From positions 124,001 through 188,000 of the forward strand of contig NZ_BOMS01000053.1 of NCBI RefSeq assembly GCF_016862315.1: 64,000 bases of DNA, written 5' to 3'. The position numbers and the translations under genes were made by a program. How positions within the stretch are numbered: position 1 is the first letter of the stretch; every line of letters starts with the position of its first letter. A model generated the notes under the pieces. The model worked only from the letters and a program-made list of their open reading frames with translations, was not told the origin of the DNA and did no database searches. The stretch comes from Actinoplanes palleronii. GTDB taxonomy: Bacteria > Actinomycetota > Actinomycetes > Mycobacteriales > Micromonosporaceae. Shown piece by piece: positions 44,677-52,887 of the stretch.

Positions 44677-45450
44677 ATGTTCACACCGCGTACCCCGAGA
44701 ATCGTCACGGCCCGGCGCCTGCAGCGCCGTAAGGACCGCGACCAGGCCCGGCGGTTCCTCGCCGAAGGGCCGCAGGCCGTCCGGGAGGCCCTCGCCGCAG
44801 GCGTCGTGCTGGAGCTGTTCGGCACCCCGGCCGGGCTGGAGCGGCACGCCGACCTGGCCGCGCAGGCGCCGGAGGTCTCCCCGGTCACCGACGAGGCCTT
44901 GGCCGCGCTCGCCGACACCGTCCACCCGCAGGGGCTGGTCGCGCTCTGCGAGCAGGTGGATGTGCCGATCGGCGAGGTGCTGGCGAAACAGCCGAAACTG
45001 ATCGCGGTACTCGCCGAGATCCGGGACCCGGGTAACGCCGGGACCGTGCTGCGCACGGCCGACGCGGCCGGCGCCGACGCGGTCATCTTCGCGGGCGACG
45101 CCGTCGATCCCTACAACGGCAAATGTGTACGGGCGTCCGCCGGCTCGCTGTTCCACCTCGACGTGGTCCGCGCCTCGCTCGATGTGCTCGACCTGCTGCA
45201 GAACTCCGGCCTGCAGGTGCTCGCGACCAGCGGCACCGGCGAGGACGACGTGGACTCGCTGCTGGACGGCGGGCTGCTGGCCGCGCCGACCGCGTGGCTG
45301 TTCGGTTCCGAGGCGCACGGGCTGCCGGGTGAGCTGATCGCGGCCGCCGACCGCCGGGTCCGGGTGCCGATCTACGGCGGTGCCGAGAGCCTCAACCTCG
45401 CGGCCGCTGCCGCGGTCTGCCTGTACTCGTCGGCCCGCGCCCAGCGCTGA
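44677..45450 (+). CDS. TrmH/SpoU-family rRNA 2'-O-methyltransferase
   Basis: SAM-dependent RNA ribose methyltransferase with the SPOUT knot. The 257-aa protein has an N-terminal substrate-binding domain (ARRFLAEGPQAVREAL), AEIRDPGNAGTVLRTADAAG (motif 1), WLFGSEAHGLPGEL (motif 2) and VPIYGGAESLNLAAAAAVCLY (motif 3). The target nucleotide cannot be told; RlmB- and TsnR-like members look alike. It lies after rplT as in other actinobacteria. It converges with the next gene, 18 bp apart. Confidence 0.9.
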   Translation: MFTPRTPRIVTARRLQRRKDRDQARRFLAEGPQAVREALAAGVVLELFGTPAGLERHADLAAQAPEVSPVTDEALAALADTVHPQGLVALCEQVDVPIGEVLAKQPKLIAVLAEIRDPGNAGTVLRTADAAGADAVIFAGDAVDPYNGKCVRASAGSLFHLDVVRASLDVLDLLQNSGLQVLATSGTGEDDVDSLLDGGLLAAPTAWLFGSEAHGLPGELIAAADRRVRVPIYGGAESLNLAAAAAVCLYSSARAQR

Positions 45451-45468
45451 CGGTTCAGCGCGGGCGGT

Positions 45469-46470
45469 TCATCTCAGCGCGGACGGCGATTCCGCTCCCG
45501 GGATCAGCACGCGGGACGGGCCCGAGCCGTCGGCGGGCACGGTCCACACGTCCGGGCTGCCGTCGCTGTGCCGCAGCGTGTAGGCCAGCGTCGTGTCGTC
45601 CAGCCAGGCGGCCTGGTCGTCCACGCTGGCCGGTTCCGCGGTCGCGGTGACCCGCAGGGTGGCCAGGTCCAGCACCGAGAGGCGCCAGCCGCGCAGCGGG
45701 TCGCCGCCGATCGCCTGCTTGAACGCGACCCGGGTCCCGTCCGGGGACAGCGACGGGCACTCGACGTTCGTGGCCAGGGTCACCACGGCCCGGTTCGCGA
45801 AGTCGCCGCGGACCAGGTAGCGCTGCCCGCCGGTGGACATGGTGGCGTAGAAGACGTTGTCGTCGGCGAACGTGACACCCCAGAAGTTGACGTCGGCGGC
45901 CCGGTACGGCCGGCCCGCCCGGGTGATGGCGAAACCCTCCAGGGTGGTGACCTTCGTACCGGTGCGGGTGTCGTAGATGCCGGTGCGGGTGGAGAAGCCG
46001 GCCGCGGTGTAGGAGTCGCCGCCGACGAACGTGGTCCAGCCGACCATCCGGCCGCTGGGTGACACCCGGGCCCGGTTCGGCAGGCCGGGGACACCGAACG
46101 CGGCGGTCTGGCGCAGCCCGGCGTCGAGCACCACGACCTGGTACGCCCAGGGGTTCTCGGCGCGCAGGCAGATGCCGGTGCCGGCCGCGGCGTACACGCG
46201 GACGCACTCGACGGCGGAGACGGTCCGGGTGCCGCCGGTCACCGTGGCCAGGTGCCGGTCGGTGACGGTGAGCAGGCGCGCCCCCGGCGGCAGGGTGACC
46301 GGGCCGGGAGCGGGAGGGTTCGCGGCCGGTGCGGGTCTCCGGGTGAGCAGCACGTAGCCGACGGCGACGCCGGCCAGCAGCACCGTGGCGAGCGCGAGCG
46401 CCAGGACCCGGGAACGCGAGCTCATCGGGCCGCCCGCCGGCCGGTCGCCGGCTGCGAAGAATGGGCTCAT
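45469..46470 (-). CDS. membrane-anchored TolB-like beta-propeller protein
   Basis: Not assigned to a named family. The 333-aa protein has one N-terminal membrane segment (about 20-41), a proline-rich linker, and WD40/TolB-like repeats such as RVSPSGRMVGWTTF, VECPSLSPDGTRVAFKQ and QAAWLDDTTLAYTLR, typical of an extracytoplasmic propeller. The ATG overlaps the MFS stop (ATGA), so the two are co-translated and may work together. A sensing or binding role for the propeller is a guess. Confidence 0.75.
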   Translation of the reverse strand: MSPFFAAGDRPAGGPMSSRSRVLALALATVLLAGVAVGYVLLTRRPAPAANPPAPGPVTLPPGARLLTVTDRHLATVTGGTRTVSAVECVRVYAAAGTGICLRAENPWAYQVVVLDAGLRQTAAFGVPGLPNRARVSPSGRMVGWTTFVGGDSYTAAGFSTRTGIYDTRTGTKVTTLEGFAITRAGRPYRAADVNFWGVTFADDNVFYATMSTGGQRYLVRGDFANRAVVTLATNVECPSLSPDGTRVAFKQAIGGDPLRGWRLSVLDLATLRVTATAEPASVDDQAAWLDDTTLAYTLRHSDGSPDVWTVPADGSGPSRVLIPGAESPSALR

Positions 46471-47711
46471 CGAGTCACCGCTGTCCGCCGGGTGGCCAGC
46501 AGCAGCGCGGTGCCGGCCATCGCGACGCCGACCGCGCCGGCCGCCGCCAGGCTCGCCGCGGCCGGGCCCCAGAGCTGCCAGGCCAGGCCGAACAGGACCG
46601 AGGAGACCAGGTAGGCCAGCGCCTGCGCGGTCTGGATCAGCGCCATCCCGGTGGCCCGCAGCCGCTCCGGCACGACCGGGCCGGCCAGCGCCATCAGCAC
46701 CCCGTCGGTGGCCGCGTAGAAGAGCCCGTACAGCCCGAGGGTGAGCACCAGCAGGGGAGTGCCGCCGAGCGGCGCGGCCAGCAGCAGGTACGTGCCGGCC
46801 AGCGCCCCGCCCCCGCCGAGCACCACCGGCAGCCGCCCGATCCGGTCGGCCAGCAGACCCAGCGGCGTGGCCAGCAGCAGGTAGACCAGGCTGGTGCCGA
46901 CCGCGAGCAGCGGGAACCAGACCACGCCGAGGTCCTCGCGCCGTTGCAGCAGCAGGTAGACGAAACCGTCGCCGACGGTGGCCAGCCCGAGCAGCCCGGC
47001 GGCCAGGATCAGCCGCCGGACCCGGGTGTCGCGCAGCAGCAGTGCGGCCTCGGCGAGCCGGGGACGCGTCGCGGGCGCGGCGGCGGCCCGCCCTTTTTCC
47101 CGGACGAACAGCACCAGCACCACAACCGCGAGCGTGGCGACGCAGAAGCTGGCCACGAAGACCGCGTCGTACGACCCACCCGCCGCGGCCAGCACCCCGA
47201 TGGCGACCAGCGGGCCGAGGAACGCGCCGATCGCGTCCATCGTGCGGTGCAGCCCGAACGCCCGGCCCAGCGCGTCCGGCGCGGCCGACATGCTGATCAA
47301 CGCGTCCCGGGGCGCGGTGCGCAGCCCCTTGCCGAGCCGGTCGGCCGCCACGACCAGGCCGAGCGCGGGGATCGAGCGGCCGGCCAGCAGCAGCCCGAGC
47401 TTGGCGACGGCGGAGAGCGCGTAACCGGCCCCGGCGACGAGTTTGCGGCCGTGCAGCCGGTCGGCGAGGTAGCCGCCGACGACGCGCAGCACCGCGGTGG
47501 CACCGGTGTAGACGCCGTCGATCACGCCGTACCCGAGCGGGCCGGCCTGCAGGCCGAGGACCAGGTACATCGGCAGGATCGCGGTGACCATCTCGGACGA
47601 GACGTCGGTGATCAGGCTGACCGTGCCGAGCGCGACGACGTTGCCGCCGATCAGCGCGAACCGGCGGCGCGGCCCGGCCGGTGCGGGACGGTCGATGGTG
47701 GAGAGGTACAC
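46467..47711 (-). CDS. MFS transporter
   Basis: Twelve-helix major facilitator, 414 aa from GTG 47711. It has LGTVSLITDVSSEMVTAILP and the loop GGYLADRLHGRKLVAGAG (motif A), then RTAPRDALISMSA in helix 4, features shared with MFS proteins related to YfkL/Bcr-like exporters. A longer reading frame to 47834 would add a Cys- and Arg-rich N-terminus unlike the family. No Shine-Dalgarno is seen before 47711. It is coupled to the propeller gene. The substrate is unknown. Confidence 0.78.
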   Translation of the reverse strand: MYLSTIDRPAPAGPRRRFALIGGNVVALGTVSLITDVSSEMVTAILPMYLVLGLQAGPLGYGVIDGVYTGATAVLRVVGGYLADRLHGRKLVAGAGYALSAVAKLGLLLAGRSIPALGLVVAADRLGKGLRTAPRDALISMSAAPDALGRAFGLHRTMDAIGAFLGPLVAIGVLAAAGGSYDAVFVASFCVATLAVVVLVLFVREKGRAAAAPATRPRLAEAALLLRDTRVRRLILAAGLLGLATVGDGFVYLLLQRREDLGVVWFPLLAVGTSLVYLLLATPLGLLADRIGRLPVVLGGGGALAGTYLLLAAPLGGTPLLVLTLGLYGLFYAATDGVLMALAGPVVPERLRATGMALIQTAQALAYLVSSVLFGLAWQLWGPAAASLAAAGAVGVAMAGTALLLATRRTAVTR

Positions 47712-47892
47712 GAGAGCATGGTGGCCGTGGCATCGACAACAAAGAATGTCGTGCGGGGCGGTGCGGGGTGAACAACGCGTGGCGGGGGAAGGTTTCGCCT
47801 TCCGGGGGCGCGACTGTTCACCCGTCGTACCCATTGGTGTTCTTGGATTTTTGTGGTCTGCCCCGCCACCTGAGAAGAGGGATCACACCCCG

Positions 47893-48798
47893 ATGGGTAT
47901 CCACAGAACCCGGCCACCCCTGCTGGTCGCCTCGGCCGCCCTGCTGATGGCCGCCACCGCTGCCGTGGTCGTCGCCACCAGCGGCCCGGCCACCGCGACC
48001 CTGACCGCCTCCGCCGACCCGGTGTTCGTCGGCGCCGGTGACATCGCCAACTCGGCGACCGGCGACACCGCCACGGCGGCCCTGCTCGACGGGATCGCCG
48101 GCACCGTCTACACGCTCGGCGACAACGTCTACAACAGTGGCACCGCCGCCGAGTTCAGCAGCTACTACGCGCCGACCTGGGGACGGTTCAAGTCGCGGAC
48201 CCGGCCCGCGCCGGGCAACCACGACTACGTGACCTCGGGCGCGAGCGGGTACTACAACTACTTCGGCAGCCAGGCGGGCACGTCCGGGGTGGGCTACTAC
48301 TCGTACGACCTGGGCGGCTGGCACATCGTGTCGCTGAACTCGAACGTCGGCATGTCGGCGGGCTCGGCGCAGGAGAAGTGGCTGCGCGCCGACCTGGCGG
48401 CCAGTACGAAGTCGTGCACGCTGGCGTACTGGCACCACCCGCTGTTCACGTCCAGTTCGAACCACGCCCCGTCCACCGGGACCCGGCCGCTCTACCAGGC
48501 GCTCTACGACTACAACGCGGACGTGGTGCTCTGGGGCCACAACCACGTCTACGAGCGCTTCGACCCGATGAACCCGAGCGGCGCGCTGGACACCGCCCGC
48601 GGTCTGCGTGCCTGGGTGGCCGGGATGGGCGGCGCCGACCACTACAACTTCGGCACCATCCAGCCGAACAGCGCGGCCCGCAACAACAACACGTTCGGCG
48701 TTCTCAAGTTCACCCTGCACGCCGGATCGTACGACTGGCAGTTCGTGCCGGTCGCCGGCAAGACCTACACCGACAGCGGCACCGCCGGCTGCCACTGA
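47893..48798 (+). CDS. secreted calcineurin-like metallophosphoesterase
   Basis: Predicted extracellular phosphatase of the purple-acid-phosphatase-like group. The 301-aa protein has a signal peptide (about residues 1-36, ending near TATLTA) and the di-metal motifs GAGD, GDNVYNSG, APGNHDY, AYWHHPLF and WGHNHVYERF. ATG 47893 gives the best signal peptide; an in-frame extension upstream overlaps the MFS gene's start. The substrate is unknown; a role in phosphate scavenging is plausible for a secreted enzyme of this type. Confidence 0.85.
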   Translation: MGIHRTRPPLLVASAALLMAATAAVVVATSGPATATLTASADPVFVGAGDIANSATGDTATAALLDGIAGTVYTLGDNVYNSGTAAEFSSYYAPTWGRFKSRTRPAPGNHDYVTSGASGYYNYFGSQAGTSGVGYYSYDLGGWHIVSLNSNVGMSAGSAQEKWLRADLAASTKSCTLAYWHHPLFTSSSNHAPSTGTRPLYQALYDYNADVVLWGHNHVYERFDPMNPSGALDTARGLRAWVAGMGGADHYNFGTIQPNSAARNNNTFGVLKFTLHAGSYDWQFVPVAGKTYTDSGTAGCH

Positions 48799-48814
48799 GC
48801 CGATATCTCTCGGC

Positions 48815-48847
48815 GGGGCCCAGCAGCGTGCCGGTATGCTGGGCCCC
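48815..48847 (+). terminator. perfect 11-bp hairpin after the phosphatase
   Basis: GGGGCCCAGCA and TGCTGGGCCCC pair exactly around an 11-nt loop. No T tract follows; the next bases are ATGTCAGG, the start of an 18-codon ORF. It may end the phosphatase transcript. Confidence 0.6.
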
Positions 48848-48904
48848 ATGTCAGGACTGAGGTCACTGTTTATCCGGCCCGCTGGTCGCGGGCGCCGGGT
48901 CTGA
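48848..48904 (+). CDS. possible 18-codon ORF upstream of pheS
   Basis: ATG TCA GGA reads for 18 codons to TGA (protein begins MSGLRSLFIRP, ends GRRV), starting right after the hairpin arm. It has a single Phe, so it does not look like a classical phenylalanine attenuation peptide. No ribosome-binding site is visible because the hairpin abuts the ATG. Probably spurious; recorded because short ORFs before pheST can be leader peptides. Confidence 0.15.
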   Translation: MSGLRSLFIRPAGRGRRV

Positions 48905-48958
48905 CACTTTCCTGCGCGACTCCCGTGACCGGTGGGCTGCGGCTCAGCCGTGCCTCCG

Positions 48959-48964
48959 TACACT
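48959..48964 (+). promoter_or_regulatory. candidate -10 element of pheS-pheT
   Basis: TACACT is followed after 5 nt by ATG 48970, which opens a 5-codon ORF (ATG GTT CAT CCG GTG TGA). Transcription from here gives a roughly 35-nt pheS leader with GAGGGAG in front of ATG 49004. Confidence 0.4.
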
Positions 48965-49003
48965 GCCCGATGGTTCATCCGGTGTGAGGGAGTTCGCCCG
49001 ACC

Positions 49004-50065
49004 ATGTCCTACCGCAACGATCCGTACGATCCGAAACAGGCCGTCCTGCTCGCGCCCGAGGCGCTGGAAGCCGCCGTCGCCGACGCCGAGAAGGCGTTCG
49101 CGCAGGCCGCCGACCTCGACGCGCTCGCCGCGCTGAAGTCCGCGCACCTCGGCGACCGCTCGCAGATCTCGCTGGCCCGCCGGGAGATCGGCTCGCTGCC
49201 CCCGGCCGCGAAGTCCGACGCCGGCAAGCGGGTCAACATCGCCCGTCAGGCCGTCCAGGCGGCGTACGACGCCCGCCTCGCCGAGCTCGAAGCCGACCAG
49301 GCCGCCCGGGTGCTGCTCGAGGAGCGGGTCGACGTCACCCTCCCGGTCGCCCGCCGCCCGCGCGGCGCCCGGCACCCGATGACCACGCTGATGGAGCACA
49401 TGAGCGACATCTTCATCGGGATGGGCTACGACATCATCGACGGTCCCCAGCTCGAGCTGGAGTGGGCCAACTTCGACGCGCTCAACATCGGCCCGGACAA
49501 CCCGGTGCGCGGCGCCTCCGACACGTTCTTCGTCGACGTGCCCGGCCTGGTGATGCGGACGCACACGTCGCCCGGCCAGGTGCGCACCATGCTCGACCGG
49601 CAGCCGCCGATCTACGTGGTCAGCCCGGGCCGGGTCTACCGGACCGACGAGCTGGACGCCACGCACAGCCCGGTCTTCCACCAGATCGAGGGTCTGGTCA
49701 TCGACGAGGGCATCACGATGGCCCACCTGCGCGGCACGCTCGACCACTTCGCCAAGGCGATGTTCGGCGCGGACGCGAAGACCCGCTGGCGGCCGCACTA
49801 CTTCCCGTTCACCGAGCCGTCCGGCGAGTTCGACGTCTGGTTCGCCGAGCACCGCGACGGCCCGCGCTGGGTCGAGTGGGGTGGCTGCGGCATGGTCAAC
49901 CCGCGCGTGCTGGTGGCCTGCGGTATCGACCCGGAGAAGTACTCCGGCTTCGCGTTCGGCATGGGCGTGGACCGCACCCTGATGTTCCGCAACGGGGTGA
50001 GCGACATGCGCGACATGGTCGAGGGCGACGTGCGCTTCACCACGAACTTCGGAATGGAGGCCTGA
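49004..50065 (+). CDS. pheS: phenylalanyl-tRNA synthetase alpha subunit
   Basis: Class II synthetase subunit carrying the aminoacylation site. The 353-aa protein has an N-terminal coiled coil (residues about 15-90), motif 1 region HPMTTLMEHMSDIF, DTFFVDVPGLVMRTHTSPGQ, motif 2 (GRVYRTDELDATHSPVFHQIEG) and motif 3 GFAFGMGVDRTLM. ATG 49004 with GAGGGAG upstream; the longer in-frame version is rejected. pheT follows 4 bp later. Confidence 0.96.
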   Translation: MSYRNDPYDPKQAVLLAPEALEAAVADAEKAFAQAADLDALAALKSAHLGDRSQISLARREIGSLPPAAKSDAGKRVNIARQAVQAAYDARLAELEADQAARVLLEERVDVTLPVARRPRGARHPMTTLMEHMSDIFIGMGYDIIDGPQLELEWANFDALNIGPDNPVRGASDTFFVDVPGLVMRTHTSPGQVRTMLDRQPPIYVVSPGRVYRTDELDATHSPVFHQIEGLVIDEGITMAHLRGTLDHFAKAMFGADAKTRWRPHYFPFTEPSGEFDVWFAEHRDGPRWVEWGGCGMVNPRVLVACGIDPEKYSGFAFGMGVDRTLMFRNGVSDMRDMVEGDVRFTTNFGMEA

Positions 50066-50069
50066 GGAC

Positions 50070-52547
50070 ATGAAGACGTCACTGTCGTGGCTCCGCGAAT
50101 ACGTCGAGCTGCCCGCGGACCTCTCCGCGACCCGCCTCGACGAGGCGCTGACCAACCTCGGCATGGAGGTCGAGTCGATCGTCGACCAGGCCGCCACCAT
50201 CCGCGGTGACCTGGTCGTCGGCCGGGTCCTGACGATCGAGGAACTGACCGGCTTCAAGAAGCCGATCCGGTTCTGCACGGTCGACGTGGGGCGCGACGCG
50301 CCGCAGGAGATCGTTTGCGGTGCCCGCAACTTCGCCGAAGGCGATCTCGTGGTCACGATCCTGCCCGGCGGCGAGCTTCCCGGTGGTTTCACGATCGGAG
50401 CCCGCAAGACGTACGGGCGGAACTCGCACGGGATGATCTGCTCGTCGGCCGAGCTCGGGCTCTCCGGCGACCACGACGGCATCATCGTGCTGCCGGCCGG
50501 CTCGGCCACGCCGGGTGTCGACGCGCGCCCGGTGGTCGGGCTGGACGAGATCCTGGTCGAGGTGGAGATCACCCCCGACCGCGGTTACGAGATGAGCGTC
50601 CGCGGCATCGCCCGGGAGCTGGCCACCCACTTCGGTGTGCCGTTCACCGACCCGGCCGCTGCCCAGGCCGCCCCGGCGACCCCGGACGCGCCGTACGCCG
50701 TCACGATCGAGGACACCGTCGGGTGTGACCGGTTCTCGGCGCGCGTGGTGCGCGGCATCGACCCGGCGGCCCCGTCGCCGGCCTGGATGCAGCGCCGCCT
50801 GATCGCGTCCGGCATCCGGGCCATCTCGCTGCCGGTCGACATCACCAACTACCTGATGCTCGAGTTCGGTCAGCCGATGCACGTCTTCGACCTGCAGCGG
50901 CTCAGCGGCGGCCTGCTGGTGCGCCGCGCCCACCCGGGCGAGAAGCTGACCACCCTGGACGGCGTCGCCCGTGTGCTGGACGCCGAGGACATGGTGATCT
51001 GCGACGAGACCGGGCCGATCTCGCTCGCCGCCGTGATGGGCGGCGAGACCAGCGAGTGGCAGCAGGGCACCGTCGACGTGCTCCTCGAGGCCGCGCACTG
51101 GGACCCGGTGATGGTCGGCCGGACCGCGCGCCGCCACAAGCTGTTCAGCGAGGCCGCCAAGCGCTGGGAGCGCGGTGTCGACCCGCAGCTGACCCTGGCC
51201 GCGCTGGAACGGGCCGTCGCGATCCTGATCGAGCACGCCGGCGGCACCGCCGACGAGCGGGTCCTCGACATCGACCACGTCGTCGCACCGGCCGCCATCA
51301 CGCTGCCGGCCGAGGCGCCCGCGCAGCTGATCGGGCTGCCGTACACGTCGGCCAAGGTCGCCGAGTTGCTCACCGCGGTGGGCTGCGCGGTGACCGGCGT
51401 CGAGGTGCTCGAGGTCGTGCCGCCGAGCTGGCGTCCCGACCTGCAGGCACCGGTCGACCTGATCGAGGAGGTGGCCCGGCTCGGCGGTTACAACGAGATC
51501 CCGAGCCTGCTGCCCCGGGCCGTTGCCAGCAACGGGCTCACCCCGGGTCAGCGCCGCCGCCGTTCGATCGGCCGGGCGATGGCCGAGAACGGGTACGTCG
51601 AGGTGCTGTCCTACCCGTTCGTCGCCCCGGGCACCGCGGACCAGCTCGGGCTGCCCGTCGACGACCCGCGGCGCAGCGCGGTACGGCTGACCAACCCGCT
51701 CTCCGAGGAGGAGCCGCTGCTGCGGACCACCCTGCTCGGGCCGCTGCTCGGCACGCTCAAGCGCAACCTGGGCCGGGGCCGCCGCGACGTCGCCCTCTAC
51801 GAGACCGGCACGGTGTTCCTGCCGCACCTGTCCGCGGGCACCCCGCCGGCGCTGGGTGTCGACCGGCGGCCGACCGACGAGGAGTGGGCGCAGGCCAACG
51901 CGATCGTGCCGGAGCAGCCGTGGCACCTCGCCGCGGTGCTGGCCGGTGACATCGAACCGGCCGGTTGGTGGGGCGCGGGTCGCGCGGCCGGCTGGGCGGA
52001 CGCCATCGAGGCGGCCCGGACCGCACTCAGCGCGGCCGGTGTCCCGGCCGTCCGGGTGACGGTGCGCGCGGCCGAGCAGGCGCCGTGGCACCCGGGCCGG
52101 TGCGCCGCGATCCTGGTCGGCGACACCGTGATCGGGTACGCCGGCGAGCTGCACCCGGCCGTGCTCTCCGCCCTCGACCTGCCCAAGCGCACCAGCGCCA
52201 TGGAGATCGACCTGGACGTCCTGCCGGATGCCCCGGTGGTGGACGCTCCGTACATCTCCACGTTCCCGCCCGCGCTGATCGACGTGGCGCTGGTGCTCGA
52301 CCGCGCGGTCCCGGCCGGCGAGGTGCAGACCGCGCTGGCCGAGGGCGCGGGGGAGTTGCTGGAGTCGGTCGCGCTCTTCGACGTGTACGAGTCGGAGCAG
52401 CTCGGCGAGGGGAAGCGGTCGCTGGCCTACAAGCTGACGTTCCGCGCTCCGGACCGCACGCTGACCTCGGAGGAGACGATCACCGCCCGCGACGCCGCGG
52501 TGGCCGTCACGGCGTCCCGTTTCGGCGCCGTCCTGCGCGGCGCCTGA
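50070..52547 (+). CDS. pheT: phenylalanyl-tRNA synthetase beta subunit
   Basis: Partner of PheS, with editing and tRNA-binding domains. The 825-aa protein starts MKTSLSWLREYVELP, has an EMAP-like tRNA-binding domain, B3/B4 editing domain (QPMHVFDLQRL), B5, the synthetase-like core (GRGRRDVALYETGTVF) and an anticodon-binding ferredoxin-like domain ending the protein. ATG 50070, GAGGACATG context. A very strong terminator follows. Confidence 0.96.
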   Translation: MKTSLSWLREYVELPADLSATRLDEALTNLGMEVESIVDQAATIRGDLVVGRVLTIEELTGFKKPIRFCTVDVGRDAPQEIVCGARNFAEGDLVVTILPGGELPGGFTIGARKTYGRNSHGMICSSAELGLSGDHDGIIVLPAGSATPGVDARPVVGLDEILVEVEITPDRGYEMSVRGIARELATHFGVPFTDPAAAQAAPATPDAPYAVTIEDTVGCDRFSARVVRGIDPAAPSPAWMQRRLIASGIRAISLPVDITNYLMLEFGQPMHVFDLQRLSGGLLVRRAHPGEKLTTLDGVARVLDAEDMVICDETGPISLAAVMGGETSEWQQGTVDVLLEAAHWDPVMVGRTARRHKLFSEAAKRWERGVDPQLTLAALERAVAILIEHAGGTADERVLDIDHVVAPAAITLPAEAPAQLIGLPYTSAKVAELLTAVGCAVTGVEVLEVVPPSWRPDLQAPVDLIEEVARLGGYNEIPSLLPRAVASNGLTPGQRRRRSIGRAMAENGYVEVLSYPFVAPGTADQLGLPVDDPRRSAVRLTNPLSEEEPLLRTTLLGPLLGTLKRNLGRGRRDVALYETGTVFLPHLSAGTPPALGVDRRPTDEEWAQANAIVPEQPWHLAAVLAGDIEPAGWWGAGRAAGWADAIEAARTALSAAGVPAVRVTVRAAEQAPWHPGRCAAILVGDTVIGYAGELHPAVLSALDLPKRTSAMEIDLDVLPDAPVVDAPYISTFPPALIDVALVLDRAVPAGEVQTALAEGAGELLESVALFDVYESEQLGEGKRSLAYKLTFRAPDRTLTSEETITARDAAVAVTASRFGAVLRGA

Positions 52548-52559
52548 CCATCCCTGGAG

Positions 52560-52590
52560 AAGGGCCCGCGGCGACGTGCCGCGGGCCCTT
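52560..52590 (+). terminator. hairpin terminator of pheS-pheT
   Basis: AAGGGCCCGCGGC and GCCGCGGGCCCTT pair exactly over 13 bp around GACGT, 12 bp after the pheT stop, followed by CCTCATG. Stable stem, no T tract beyond the arm. Confidence 0.8.
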
Positions 52591-52636
52591 CCTCATGTCC
52601 AGCCGGCCCGGACGCGCGCGATGTCCGCGTTCCGCA

Positions 52637-52740
52637 CGGCCGCAGCGCGTGTCACGGGGTCGGCTGGTGCTCAGGGGTGTCTCGGACGGGTTGGGGCACC
52701 CCTGAGCACCAGCCGGGGAATCGGGAGCCGCGCTGCGGTC
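52637..52740. repeat. large palindromic intergenic repeat, copy B (reverse orientation)
   Basis: The most symmetric copy. Outer arms CCGCAGCGCG (52640) and CGCGCTGCGG (52729), inner arms CGGCTGGTGCTCAGGGGTG (52661-52679) and its exact complement (52697-52715), 17-nt loop. The flank to about 52875 contains GTACCGAAAAGGGGTT, the reverse complement of the AACCCCTTTTCGGTAC that precedes copy C, so this copy is inverted relative to A and C. The rest of 52591-52887 holds no gene I can support. Confidence 0.85.
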
Positions 52741-52887
52741 CGGGGTGGGGCGGGCCTGGCGAGGGTGACCAAGAGCTACACCCGTGAGGCGTGCAGCGAT
52801 CGGGAGTGGGTGCGGCGTGGAGTGGAGACCCGGGACCTGCTTGCTGCGGTTGTCCGGGGTCGAGGTCGTACCGAAAAGGGGTTGGGG

